A stretch of DNA of 64,000 bases from Arthrobacter sp. TPD3018 (GTDB lineage: Bacteria > Pseudomonadota > Alphaproteobacteria > Sphingomonadales > Sphingomonadaceae): NCBI GenBank assembly GCA_003075315.1, contig QDFQ01000001.1:62001-126000 (forward strand), given 5' to 3'. How positions within the stretch are numbered: the first letter of the stretch is position 1; each line of letters begins with the position of its first letter. The position numbers were made by a program, and so were the translations under genes. Under the pieces are notes generated by a model. It was not told where the DNA came from and ran no database searches. It saw only the letters and a program-made list of their open reading frames with translations. Below are positions 38,240 through 46,524 of the stretch, piece by piece.

Positions 38240-38728
38240 ATGACACGCATCACCCGCAGCGCGCGATCCTGTCTGGCGCTCCCGATCCTCGCACTGCTCG
38301 CGACCGCAGCCGCGCCCGTTCCGCCATCAGCGCGCGAGCGTGCGGTGATGGACGCGATCGAGCGCAGCATCGTCCTGCCGGCAAAGGCCCGGCCGCTGGC
38401 CGCCTATGGGCGCAACTATGCCTGGGCGGACCCGACACATGTAGTCGCCAACTATCTATTGCCTTCATCCCCGCCAGCCCCGAACCAGGGGTGCGACGTC
38501 ATGATCGAAAACTTCAAATCGCGGCCCTGCACGCGGGCCGAAATCGCCGACATGGCCCGGCGCGACGCCAAATCCCGCGCTGCCGAAACGCCCGCCGGGC
38601 AGCGCCGCTGGTTTGCCCACGCGCACGACCTGCCCTTCATCTTCGATGGCGGCTGCATCCAGGTCACCGTCGCATATGACGTCGTCAGCCGCAGCATCAC
38701 CCGCACGCAGTGCAACGGCTACGCCTGA
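38240..38728 (+). CDS. Hypothetical secreted protein
   Basis: 162 residues from ATG with AGGGGG upstream. A signal peptide (MTRITRSARSCLALPILALLATAAAPV) is followed by a small basic protein with four cysteines (CDVMIENFKSRPC, GGC, QC) that may form disulfides. No family recognised. It diverges from the Crp/Fnr gene, so it may be a target of that regulator; this is inference from position only. Confidence 0.65.
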   Translation: MTRITRSARSCLALPILALLATAAAPVPPSARERAVMDAIERSIVLPAKARPLAAYGRNYAWADPTHVVANYLLPSSPPAPNQGCDVMIENFKSRPCTRAEIADMARRDAKSRAAETPAGQRRWFAHAHDLPFIFDGGCIQVTVAYDVVSRSITRTQCNGYA

Positions 38729-38819
38729 CGGCCATTCGCCCGATCGCCATTTTCCTTGATCCCCGGCGCCAAGCTGGCAAGGTGTAGCTTAGAGATAATA
38801 CACCGGGGAGTTCCATTCG

Positions 38820-40745
38820 ATGAAACGCATCGCCGCCGCCGCCGCGCTTCTGCTGGCCGGCACCGCCATGGCGCAGGACAGCACCACCGTCGCGCCGCCC
38901 GCCGCGATCGTCGCGGACGGTATCCCGCCGGTGCCGCAGGCGCTCGCCGATGCGACGCGGCCCTATCTGGAATCGCGCTCGTCGGCGTTCGGCGGCTGGA
39001 ATCCGGTGACGCGCGGCGTGCTGATCGCGACGCGCTTCGGCAATACGGTGCAGGCGCACGAGGTCGCGGTGCCGATGGGCGCACGCCGCCAGCTGTCGTT
39101 CGAGGCGGATGCGATCGCCCGCGCAAGCTATGCGCCCAAGCGCGGCGACGTGATGGTCGTGCAGAAGGACGTCGGCGGCAGCGAATTCTGGCAACTCTAC
39201 ACGCTGCGGGACGGCCGCCTGACGCTGCTGACCGACGGCAAGAGCCGCAACGCGATCAACGCCTGGAGCCATGACGGCCGCTGGCTCGGCTATTCGTCGA
39301 CGCGGCGCAACGGCCGCGACAACGACCTCTACGTCATCGATCCGCGCAATCCGAAGAGCGACCGCCTCGTCGCGCAGGTGAAGGGCGGCGGCTGGGCGAT
39401 CAGCGACTTCGCGCCCGATGCGAAGACCGCCGTCGTCACCGAATATCGCTCGGTCAACAAGACGAACCTGTACCGGATGGACGTCGCGACCGGCGCGATG
39501 ACGCCGATCGGCGATCCTGCCGCCGCCATCGCCTATGGCGAGGCCAAGTTCGCACCCGATGGCACCTTGTGGGTGACGTCGGACGAGGGATCGGACTTCC
39601 AGCGCCTCGGCACGATCGATCCGAAGACGGGCCGCTTCACCGCGGTCGCCCCCGAACCGAAGTGGGACGTCGACGCCTTCGACATTTCGGACGACGGCCG
39701 CACCATCGCCTATGTCGTCAACGAAGCGGGCATCGACCGGCTGAAGCTCCTCGACGTCGCCAGCCGCCGCGCCCGCACCGTACCGCTGCCCGCCGGCAGC
39801 ATCGGCGGCGTGGAATTCGCGCCCTGGGGCGCACTGGGCTTCGCGCTCAATTCCGCCAAGGCGCCGACCGACACCTATTCGCTCGATCCCGCGACGCTGA
39901 AGGTGACGCGCTGGACGGCGAGCGAGACCGGCGGGCTCGATCCCGCGCGCAACGTCGAGCCGGAATTCGTCGAGGTGAAGAGCTTCGACGGCGAACCCGT
40001 GTCGGGCTTCCTCTACCGCCCCGATCCGAAGCGCTGGCCGGGCAAGCGCCCGCTCCTGTTCAACATCCACGGCGGACCGGAGGGACAGTCGACCCCCGGC
40101 TTCCTGGGGCGCAACAATTACCTGCTCAACGAACTGGGCATTGCGCTCTTCTACCCCAACGTCCGCGGCTCGACCGGGTTCGGCAAGCGCTTCGTCGCGC
40201 TCGACAACGGGCCGTTCAAGCGGGAAGATTCGGTGAAGGACATCGGCGCCTTCCTCGACCGGTTCGACAGGGACCCGCGCATCGATTCGAAGCGGATCGC
40301 GGAAACCGGCGGCAGCTACGGCGGCTATATGTGTTACGCGCTCGCGATCCGGTACGGCGACCGGTTCAAGGCGGCGAACTGCATCGTCGCCATCTCCAAC
40401 TTCGTCACCTTCCTCGAAAACACGCAAAGCTATCGTCGCGACCTGCGCCGCGTCGAATATGGCGACGAGCGCGATCCCGCCCAGCGCGCCAAGCTGGTCG
40501 AGATCAGCCCGCTCACCCGCGCGAAGGAGCTGAAGATCCCCCTGATGGTCGTCACCGGCGGCAACGACCCGCGCGTGCCCGCATCGGAAGCCAACCAGAT
40601 GGTCGCCGCGGTCCGCGCCAATGGCGTGCCCGCCTGGCACCTGCTCGCCAAGGACGAAGGCCATGGCTACGCCAAGAAGGAGAATCAGGACTATCAGTTC
40701 TGGACCAGCCTGATGTTCTGGCAGGCGAACATGCTGGGGAAGTGA
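38820..40745 (+). CDS. S9-family prolyl oligopeptidase/dipeptidyl peptidase, secreted
   Basis: 641 residues with a signal peptide (MKRIAAAAALLLAGTAMAQ). The N-terminal half is a WD40-like beta propeller with repeats such as DLYVIDPRNPKSDRLV. The C-terminal alpha/beta hydrolase has the nucleophile Ser in GGSYGGYM (about residue 498), the acid in TGGNDPRVP and the His in DEGHGY. It would cleave peptides in the periplasm. It stands apart from neighbours, with its own leader of about 90 bases. Confidence 0.93.
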   Translation: MKRIAAAAALLLAGTAMAQDSTTVAPPAAIVADGIPPVPQALADATRPYLESRSSAFGGWNPVTRGVLIATRFGNTVQAHEVAVPMGARRQLSFEADAIARASYAPKRGDVMVVQKDVGGSEFWQLYTLRDGRLTLLTDGKSRNAINAWSHDGRWLGYSSTRRNGRDNDLYVIDPRNPKSDRLVAQVKGGGWAISDFAPDAKTAVVTEYRSVNKTNLYRMDVATGAMTPIGDPAAAIAYGEAKFAPDGTLWVTSDEGSDFQRLGTIDPKTGRFTAVAPEPKWDVDAFDISDDGRTIAYVVNEAGIDRLKLLDVASRRARTVPLPAGSIGGVEFAPWGALGFALNSAKAPTDTYSLDPATLKVTRWTASETGGLDPARNVEPEFVEVKSFDGEPVSGFLYRPDPKRWPGKRPLLFNIHGGPEGQSTPGFLGRNNYLLNELGIALFYPNVRGSTGFGKRFVALDNGPFKREDSVKDIGAFLDRFDRDPRIDSKRIAETGGSYGGYMCYALAIRYGDRFKAANCIVAISNFVTFLENTQSYRRDLRRVEYGDERDPAQRAKLVEISPLTRAKELKIPLMVVTGGNDPRVPASEANQMVAAVRANGVPAWHLLAKDEGHGYAKKENQDYQFWTSLMFWQANMLGK

Positions 40746-41057
40746 TGGATCGGGTGGCGGGTAAAGTTCTGTAATACAATGGGAAATTGTGACCCGCTGT
40801 CCTACGCGTTACCGAGACTATAATCCCGCTCCATGACCCCAAATTCGTCATTGCGAGCGCAGCGCGGCAATCCAGAGCCGGACCAGGACGCCCTGGATTG
40901 CCGCGCTACGCTCGCAATGACGCGAGAGGGGTGGAAATCGAAACGATCGCCCTCGATCGTTTCCGTTAAGGTGTTCATGTTGTCTATCTTCCGGGCACCC
41001 AACCGCCGTCCCGACAGTTAAGGGCCGGTTCAACGCCCTCCCCCCATCAGGACCCGC
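40746..41057. other. 312-base intergenic region between the S9 peptidase and lolA
   Basis: It holds the family D REP palindrome (40847-40923) and a perfect 10-bp hairpin GAAACGATCG-CCCT-CGATCGTTTC (40941-40964) followed by CGTTAAGG. The remainder is the lolA leader. No gene is supported. Confidence 0.6.
40847..40923. repeat. REP-like long palindrome (family D)
   Basis: CGTCATTGCGAGCGCAGCG at one end and CGCTACGCTCGCAATGACG at the other, with GGCAATCCAG and CTGGATTGCC inside. The minus-strand translation reads like the dispersed SVARQS / GLPRCARND pattern common in alphaproteobacteria. Confidence 0.85.
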
Positions 41058-41672
41058 ATGACCCGATACGCTCTTGCTCTCGCCCTGCCGATCGCCCTCG
41101 TCGCGCCGGCCGCTTTGCCGGCCCAGGCGACCGGCGACCTCGCCGCGGTGCAGCGCCACCTCCAGTCGGTCGAAACGATGACCGCCGACTTCACGCAGAC
41201 CGACCGCAACGGCAAGGTGCTGACCGGTACGTTCACGCTGAAGAAGCCGGGCAAGCTGCGCTTCCAGTATGAAAAGGGCGTGCCGATCCTGATCGTCGCG
41301 GAAGGCGGCGCGCTGACCTTTATCGATTATTCGGTGCGGCAGGTGCAGCGCTGGCCGATCAAGAACTCGCCGCTGGGCGTGCTGCTCGATCCGACGCGCG
41401 ACATCACGCGTTATGCGAAGCTCGTCCAGACGGGGAACGACCGCGTCGTCTCGGTCGAGGCGAACGATCCCAAACACCCTGAATATGGCAAGATCACGCT
41501 GATCTTCGCCCGCGACTCGGCGGCCCCGGCGGGACTCGCGCTGCAGGGCTGGGTCGCGCTCGACAGCCAGAACAACCGCACGACGATTCGCCTGTCGAAT
41601 CAGCGATTCGGCGTGCCGGTGAGCGACCAGACGTTCAAATGGAACGATCCACGGAGGCCGAACGTCCGCTAA
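41058..41672 (+). CDS. lolA: Outer-membrane lipoprotein carrier protein LolA-like
   Basis: 204 residues with a signal peptide (MTRYALALALPIALVAPAALPAQA). The LolA-like half barrel follows: HLQSVETMTADFTQTDRNGKVLTGTF and LKKPGKLRFQYE. LolA carries lipoproteins across the periplasm. The alphaproteobacterial neighbour xth lies downstream. The region before it is separated from ftsK by three unrelated genes. Confidence 0.88.
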   Translation: MTRYALALALPIALVAPAALPAQATGDLAAVQRHLQSVETMTADFTQTDRNGKVLTGTFTLKKPGKLRFQYEKGVPILIVAEGGALTFIDYSVRQVQRWPIKNSPLGVLLDPTRDITRYAKLVQTGNDRVVSVEANDPKHPEYGKITLIFARDSAAPAGLALQGWVALDSQNNRTTIRLSNQRFGVPVSDQTFKWNDPRRPNVR

Positions 41673-41982
41673 GCCGGGTTCATTCATGTACCCGACAGGT
41701 TTGCTGGCCTAGAGACGTCCTCGCGGATGTGGGGCGTTCGGGATTTTTTCCCCCTGTTGCCCGGATGACCATCAACCACTTCCCGCCTGCGTGACGAACG
41801 CTAGGTCGGCCCTCGCTCCATGCCCCCGGAGCGGGGGCCTTTCCGTTCATGCGGGGCAAGCCCGCATGAACCGGCCGGCGGGCGCAGCCCGTCCGACGAC
41901 GCGGGCTTCGCCCGCGGCGGTACCTGGCATCGAACGCCCCCCAACCTTGCCCCCCTCCCCGCCCCCGCCTAGATGCACCGGC
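41673..41982. other. 310-base intergenic region with a hairpin array before xth
   Basis: Three hairpins are visible: GCCCCC-GGAGC-GGGGGC (41822-41838, then CTTT), the perfect 11-bp GTTCATGCGGG-GCAAG-CCCGCATGAAC (41845-41871), and GCGGGC-TTC-GCCCGC (41901-41915). The last part, with CGGCCGGCGGG...CCCGTCCGACG...CGCGGGC, resembles sequence after rho at 54435-54482. No gene is supported. Confidence 0.6.
41822..41842 (+). terminator. Hairpin with short T-run after lolA
   Basis: GCCCCC-GGAGC-GGGGGC followed by CTTT, on the plus strand, 150 bases downstream of lolA. The T-run is weak, so termination efficiency is uncertain. Confidence 0.45.
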
Positions 41983-42765
41983 GTGAAGATCGTCTCCTGG
42001 AACATCAATTCGGTCCGCTTCCGGATCGCCATCGTCGAACAGTTCCTGCGCGAGGTGGAACCCGAAATCCTGTGCCTTCAGGAAACCAAGGTCATCGACG
42101 CCGACTTCCCCTTCGCTGCCTTCCGCGCCTTGGGCTACGACCACATCGTCATCCACGGCCAGCGCATGCACCACGGCGTCGCGATCCTCAGCCGCGTGCC
42201 GCTGATCGAAGACGACCGCTTCGACTGGCAGGCGAACCAGGAAGCGCGCCACGTCGGCGTCCGCCTGCCCAACGGCGTGCGGCTGGAGAATGTCTACGTC
42301 CCCGCCGGCGGCGACGTCCCCGATCGCGACGTGAACCCCAAGTTCGGCCAGAAGCTCGACTTCGTCGAACGGATGACGCGCTGGTCAGAGGCCCTCGACG
42401 TGCCGACCATCCTGACCGGCGACTTCAATATCGCACCGCTGCCCAGCGACGTATGGAGCCACAAGGCCCTGCTGAAGGTCGTCAGCCACACCCCCATCGA
42501 GGTCGAGGCGCTCGATCGCCTCCAGGCCTCGAACGATTGGGTCGACCTGGGGCGGCATTTCCACCCCGCCCCCGCACGACTCCACACGTGGTGGAGCTAT
42601 CGCTCGCCCGACTGGACCAAGAACGACCGCGGCCGCCGGCTCGACCATATGTGGGCGACGCGCGACGTTGCCGAAAAGGCGACCAGCCATGTCGTCCACG
42701 AAGCCTGCCGCAGCTGGCTCAGCCCGTCGGACCATGTGCCGATCCTGACCGAGTTCGCCTTCTGA
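41983..42765 (+). CDS. xth: Exodeoxyribonuclease III
   Basis: 260 residues from GTG (KIVSWNINSVRFR). The EEP nuclease motifs are in order: ILCLQETKV, then HGVAILSR, ILTGDFNIAP, and the C-terminal RLDHMWAT and SPSDHVPILTEFAF. It repairs abasic sites and removes 3' blocks. I preferred GTG at 41983 over upstream Met codons, which would translate the hairpin array. The stop overlaps the ribA ATG by one base (TGATG). Confidence 0.93.
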   Translation: MKIVSWNINSVRFRIAIVEQFLREVEPEILCLQETKVIDADFPFAAFRALGYDHIVIHGQRMHHGVAILSRVPLIEDDRFDWQANQEARHVGVRLPNGVRLENVYVPAGGDVPDRDVNPKFGQKLDFVERMTRWSEALDVPTILTGDFNIAPLPSDVWSHKALLKVVSHTPIEVEALDRLQASNDWVDLGRHFHPAPARLHTWWSYRSPDWTKNDRGRRLDHMWATRDVAEKATSHVVHEACRSWLSPSDHVPILTEFAF

Positions 42766-43829
42766 TGAGCGCGTCCGCCCGCGATGTCGCGCGCGCGATC
42801 GACGCGCTGCGTCGCGGCTGGCCGATCGCCATCGCCGCGCCGGGGGAGGCCCCCCTGCCCCTGCTCGCGGTCGAGACTGCGGACCCGATCGGGCTCGAAT
42901 CCTTCGTGGGCGGGCGCGCATTCCCGCTGCTCATCTCCAACGGCCGCGCCGCGACGCTGAAGCTGACCAACCAGCTCGCCGCCGCCGATCCCGATACGCC
43001 GGTCGCGATCGAGCCGGCGCCGTGGCTCGACTTTTCCACCGCGGTCGCGCTCGCCGACCCGCAATTCGATCTCGCGACGCCGCTGAAAGGGCCGTTCCGC
43101 ACGATGGTGATCGATCGCCCGGCGGCGAGCCTCGCGGCGATTCGACTGGCGCGGATCGCGGGACTGCTGCCGGCCTTCTTCCTCGACGGCACCGGTGCCG
43201 AGGTGACGATCGATCCCGCCGCGATCGACGCGCATCAGGCATCCAGCGCCTTGCGCCTGGCAACCCGCGCCCGGCTGCCGGTCGACGGTGCGGAGGATGC
43301 CGAGATCGTCGCATTTCGCTCGCCCGACTCGAGCGACGAACATGTCGCACTCCTGATTGGCCAGCCCAATGGATCACCGCCGCTGGTCCGCCTGCACAGC
43401 GAATGCCTGACCGGCGACGTGCTCGGCAGCCTGAAATGCGACTGCGGGCCGCAGCTGCGCGCGGCGATCGAGGCGATCAAGGCGCAGGGCTGGGGTATCT
43501 TGCTATATCTGCGGCAGGAAGGTCGCGGGATCGGCCTGGTCAACAAGCTGCGCGCCTATGCCCTGCAGGACCAGGGGTTCGATACGGTCGATGCCAACAC
43601 CCGGCTGGGCTTTGCGATCGATGCGCGCGATTTCGGCGTGGCGGCGCGGATGCTGTCGTTGCTGGGGCAGCGCAGCGTGCGACTGTTGACCAACAATCCG
43701 GCCAAGGTCGCGGGACTGGAAGCGGCGGGCGTGACGGTGATCGAACGCGTCGCGCACGCCCTGCCGCCCAACCCCCACAATGCACGCTATCTGGCGACGA
43801 AGCGGGACCGGACTGGCCACCAGCTCTGA
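42765..43829 (+). CDS. ribA: GTP cyclohydrolase II with degenerate N-terminal DHBP-like region
   Basis: 354 residues. The C-terminal half is a normal GTP cyclohydrolase II: zinc cysteines in CLTGDVLGSLKCDCGPQ and the LRQEGRGIGLVNKL loop, ending with TNNPAKVAGLEAAGV. It opens GTP at the start of riboflavin synthesis. The first 150 residues (ARDVARAIDALRRGWPIAI) resemble the start of a DHBP synthase (RibB) but lack its catalytic DDE-type acidic residues, so that half is probably not active. ATG overlaps xth by one base. Confidence 0.88.
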   Translation: MSASARDVARAIDALRRGWPIAIAAPGEAPLPLLAVETADPIGLESFVGGRAFPLLISNGRAATLKLTNQLAAADPDTPVAIEPAPWLDFSTAVALADPQFDLATPLKGPFRTMVIDRPAASLAAIRLARIAGLLPAFFLDGTGAEVTIDPAAIDAHQASSALRLATRARLPVDGAEDAEIVAFRSPDSSDEHVALLIGQPNGSPPLVRLHSECLTGDVLGSLKCDCGPQLRAAIEAIKAQGWGILLYLRQEGRGIGLVNKLRAYALQDQGFDTVDANTRLGFAIDARDFGVAARMLSLLGQRSVRLLTNNPAKVAGLEAAGVTVIERVAHALPPNPHNARYLATKRDRTGHQL

Positions 43830-43835
43830 CGTCGC

Positions 43836-44324
43836 TCAGACGAACGCCTCCGGATCGGTGAGTCCCGTCAGCCGTCGCGCCGCACGCCGCGCGAAGGCGA
43901 GGGTGCAGCGTTTGCGAACGTGCGCGGCCAACGGCACGCTATGCGCCTCGCGCAGGATCGCCGCGTCATAGCGATCGGCGACGATCACGCCGGTGCGTTC
44001 CGGCAGGAAAGCCGAGCCGTCCAGCGGCGCGGTATCGAACCCCGCCGGCACCGCCCAATAATAACGATCGCAGTGACCAAGATAGTCCGGCCATTTGCCG
44101 TCCCCCATCAGGTCAGCGCGCGATACCTTGATTTCGACGATCACCAGCAGCCCGCGCGCGTCGATCGCCATCAGGTCGGCGCGGCGGCCGCCCTCCAGCG
44201 GGACTTCGGGAATGGTGACGAGGTCGTGGCGCAGCAGCATCCGCGTGACGCCACGCGCGACGTCGGCGGCGCAGATCGCGGGATCGCCGCCCTCAACGCA
44301 AGAAACCGGAGCCATGTCGAGCAT
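43836..44324 (-). CDS. mmcB: MmcB-family DNA repair protein
   Basis: 162 residues, a PD-(D/E)xK-like fold: RRADLMAIDARGLLVIVEIKVSRADLMGD contains the D...ExK catalytic signature. MmcB is tied to mitomycin C resistance in Caulobacter and is SOS-induced there. An SOS-type box (44337-44351) sits 13 bases before the ATG, supporting the same control here. Met 1 at 44324 or Met 4 could be the start. It converges with ribA, whose stop is 6 bases from its own. Confidence 0.85.
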   Translation of the reverse strand: MLDMAPVSCVEGGDPAICAADVARGVTRMLLRHDLVTIPEVPLEGGRRADLMAIDARGLLVIVEIKVSRADLMGDGKWPDYLGHCDRYYWAVPAGFDTAPLDGSAFLPERTGVIVADRYDAAILREAHSVPLAAHVRKRCTLAFARRAARRLTGLTDPEAFV

Positions 44325-44336
44325 GACCCCGGTTTA

Positions 44337-44351
44337 GAACATTCAGCGAAC
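44337..44351 (-). promoter_or_regulatory. SOS (LexA) box upstream of mmcB
   Basis: GAAC-ATTCAGC-GAAC, which on the gene strand reads GTTC-N7-GTTC, the exact alphaproteobacterial LexA consensus. It sits just upstream of the mmcB start, where LexA would block transcription. Confidence 0.8.
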
Positions 44352-44390
44352 GAGGCAAGCGCCCCGTTGCGGATCAGTGATAGAAGCGGA

Positions 44391-45053
44391 TCAGCGATAG
44401 AAGACGTGGTTGCCGATCATCGCGATCTTGGTGACATTGGCACCGGGGCGACGGTTCGGCGTGTTGAAGAACAGCGCCTTGGGAGCCGGGCTGTCCCAGG
44501 CCGCATCCAGCGCGACGCGCGCGACGGCGAGGGCGGTGCGATAGGTTGCGCGGCCTTCGTCGATCGCCGGGATTTCACCGTGGCGTACGAAGCTGAACTG
44601 GCCGCGCTGCTTCACGACCGAACAGATGTCGCTGGGGAAGCGGCCTGACTTCGAGCGGTTGATGATGACGTTGGCGACGGCGAGCTGGCCCGCGAGCGGT
44701 TCGCCCTTCGATTCGAAATAGATCGCGCCGGCGAGGCAGCGCTGCGTCTCGTCGACGTCGGCGCTGTCCTGCGCGGCAACGGCTTCGGCGAGGCTGTTAT
44801 AGTCTTCGTCTTCGCTGGCTTCGACCGTGGGGAGCGGCTGGACCACCGGCTGAGCGGGTCCGAACGTCGCGGCAACGGGAGCGGGAGAGACGGGGACCGA
44901 TGCCGGAACGACCGGATCGGTAGAGGGGGCGGTCGGTGCGGGAATCGCGGTGCGATTCAGATCCGAGGCCCGGACCGGCGAGCTGTGGCTGATCAGGCCC
45001 GCCAGAGAGAAAGACATCACCGCGATGGCCGCGGCGCGCTGCAAAATCGTCAT
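44391..45053 (-). CDS. Cell wall hydrolase, SleB type
   Basis: 220 residues. A signal peptide or N-terminal anchor (QRAAAIAVMSFSLAGLISHSSPVRA) precedes a proline-rich linker (residues about 40-80). The SleB hydrolase domain follows: RCLAGAIYFESKGEPLAGQLAVANVIINR, with the catalytic Glu in YFESKGE. It would be a peptidoglycan hydrolase in the periplasm. ATG at 45053. The leader holds an 11-bp hairpin with a 2-base bulge at 45081-45109. Confidence 0.88.
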   Translation of the reverse strand: MTILQRAAAIAVMSFSLAGLISHSSPVRASDLNRTAIPAPTAPSTDPVVPASVPVSPAPVAATFGPAQPVVQPLPTVEASEDEDYNSLAEAVAAQDSADVDETQRCLAGAIYFESKGEPLAGQLAVANVIINRSKSGRFPSDICSVVKQRGQFSFVRHGEIPAIDEGRATYRTALAVARVALDAAWDSPAPKALFFNTPNRRPGANVTKIAMIGNHVFYR

Positions 45054-45080
45054 CAACGTATTCGATATGCGGTTGGACCA

Positions 45081-45109
45081 CGGACCCGATCAGTCAGGCT
45101 GATCGTCCG
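45081..45109 (-). other. Hairpin in the leader of the SleB-type hydrolase
   Basis: CGGAC-CCGATCAG-TCAGG-CTGATC-GTCCG, an 11-bp stem with a bulge, 28 bases before the hydrolase ATG. No T-run follows, so attenuation or RNA stability are more likely than termination. The job is unknown. Confidence 0.4.
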
Positions 45110-45206
45110 GGCATCCCCCCGACTGCGTCACCGACCCGGATCGCACCCAGGCGCGGCACAACGCGCATTCAACGTGCGCGAGCCATCGTCACACAGCCGT
45201 CACGAG

Positions 45207-45533
45207 TCAATTCGACAGGATCGTTTCAGCGGCGAACCGTTCGGCTTCCGGGATATCCAGTTCGACGACCCATAGATCGGGGTCGCGACTGCACCGCCGC
45301 CGCCAATAGGCTTCGGCACCATCGGGCGGGACCGATTCGGCTAGAATCGCCACACCATCGAAGGTGATCGTGCGTTCGAGAACCCGAACCGGAGATGAAC
45401 GGGACTCGATCAGCAGCAGAATCGCGCCCCCTTGCGGATCGCCCTTCGCCCGCACCATCGCCATGCCGCCCGCATCGTTGACCCGGCGCAGCAGCGCGCC
45501 GACCATCAGGTGCGTCGGCAGCCGCTCGCTCAC
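45207..45533 (-). CDS. DUF1491 family protein
   Basis: 108 residues from GTG (VSERLPTHLMVGALLRRVNDAGGMAMVRAKGDPQGGAILL). The pattern LMVGALLRRVNDAGG and the ending AEAYWRRRCSRDPDLWVVELD fit the DUF1491 family. Function unknown. The GTG overlaps the thioesterase stop (GTGA). The frame back to 45674 is the shadow of that upstream gene. Confidence 0.8.
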   Translation of the reverse strand: MSERLPTHLMVGALLRRVNDAGGMAMVRAKGDPQGGAILLLIESRSSPVRVLERTITFDGVAILAESVPPDGAEAYWRRRCSRDPDLWVVELDIPEAERFAAETILSN

Positions 45534-45997
45534 GGCGCGGCGCGATAGCCCGGCAGGCCGGACAGCGCGATCTGCGAGCGCATGAAAGTGCCGGTGCCGC
45601 GCGCTGCCTCCTCGCCATCGGCGTCGATCAGCCGCGCATCGGCGACGTAGACGCGGCGCTTGCCGCTGATCCACCGCCCCTCGGCAATGACGGGCCCCGC
45701 CTTCATCGGCCGGGTGAGCAACAGGTTGAACGCGGTGGTCAACAGGAATCGGTCGGTGACGAGGCTGTTCGCCGCATAGAAAGCGGCGTCGTCCAGCATC
45801 TTGAAATAACTGGTGCCGTGCGCGGCGCCCGCCGCGTGATAATGTTCGGGCCCGATCAGGAAGTGGATGCGCGCGACACCCGCCGCAACGATTTCCAGCC
45901 GTGATTCGAACAGGCGGTTGATCGGTGCGGCAGCGTAGAGCGATTCGAGGCTGCGATAATGCGCCTGTGCGCCGCTGTCGTCAGTCGTCCCGCTCAC
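45530..45997 (-). CDS. PaaI-family acyl-CoA thioesterase
   Basis: 155 residues, hotdog fold: HYHAAGAAHGTSYFKMLDDAAFYAANSL holds the HGG-like catalytic loop, followed by FNLLLTRPMKAGPVIAEGRWISG. It is likely a short-chain acyl-CoA thioesterase of unknown substrate. GTG start overlaps the ptsN stop. Member of the overlapping minus-strand chain leading away from the origin. Confidence 0.83.
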   Translation of the reverse strand: MSGTTDDSGAQAHYRSLESLYAAAPINRLFESRLEIVAAGVARIHFLIGPEHYHAAGAAHGTSYFKMLDDAAFYAANSLVTDRFLLTTAFNLLLTRPMKAGPVIAEGRWISGKRRVYVADARLIDADGEEAARGTGTFMRSQIALSGLPGYRAAP

Positions 45998-46458
45998 GCC
46001 GCGTCGCGTGCCGCGTCGGCGGTGAACAGCGCATAGAGCGCATCGGGCGAACCCGCACCGCGCAGCTTGGTGAGGAACGTCCGGTCGCGCAAGCGCCGCG
46101 ACACGCGCGCGAGCGCCTTCAGGTGATCCGCACCGGCATCGACCGGCGACAGCAGCATGAACACCAGATCGACGGGCAGATCGTCGACCGCGTCGAATTC
46201 GATCGGCTGGGTAAGGCGCATGAAGACGCCGGTCACTGCCGGCAGATCGGGCAGGCGCGCATGCGGGATGGCGACTCCGCCGCCGAAGCCGGTCGAGCCG
46301 ATCTTCTCGCGCGCTGCCAGCAATTCGGCGGTCAGGCGACCGTCGATGCCCAGGCCCTCTGCCGCGGTCGCAAGCTGCGCGAACAGGGCCTTTTTATGCG
46401 CGACGGCGACGTCCTTATAGACCGCCTCGGGGCGCAGCAGATCGCTGAAATCGTTCAT
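45994..46458 (-). CDS. ptsN: Nitrogen PTS enzyme IIA (EIIA-Ntr)
   Basis: 154 residues. The phosphorylated His lies in GGGVAIPHARLP (about residue 66). PtsN adjusts potassium and carbon/nitrogen balance by protein contact rather than sugar transport. It follows hpf, the widespread rpoN-hpf-ptsN arrangement, but rpoN is not here. A terminator-like hairpin separates it from hpf, so it may have its own promoter. Confidence 0.93.
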   Translation of the reverse strand: MNDFSDLLRPEAVYKDVAVAHKKALFAQLATAAEGLGIDGRLTAELLAAREKIGSTGFGGGVAIPHARLPDLPAVTGVFMRLTQPIEFDAVDDLPVDLVFMLLSPVDAGADHLKALARVSRRLRDRTFLTKLRGAGSPDALYALFTADAARDAA

Positions 46459-46470
46459 CCCGGTCTCGAA

Positions 46471-46500
46471 TAAAAGAAAAGGGCCCCGCCGGGCCCGTAA
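46471..46500 (-). terminator. Intrinsic terminator after hpf
   Basis: On the minus strand GGGCCC-GGCG-GGGCCC is followed by TTTTCTTTTATT. Strong stem and T-run, 25 bases after the hpf stop, so it separates hpf from ptsN. Confidence 0.75.
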
Positions 46501-46524
46501 CAGTACCGGCGGGGGGTGGAAAGA

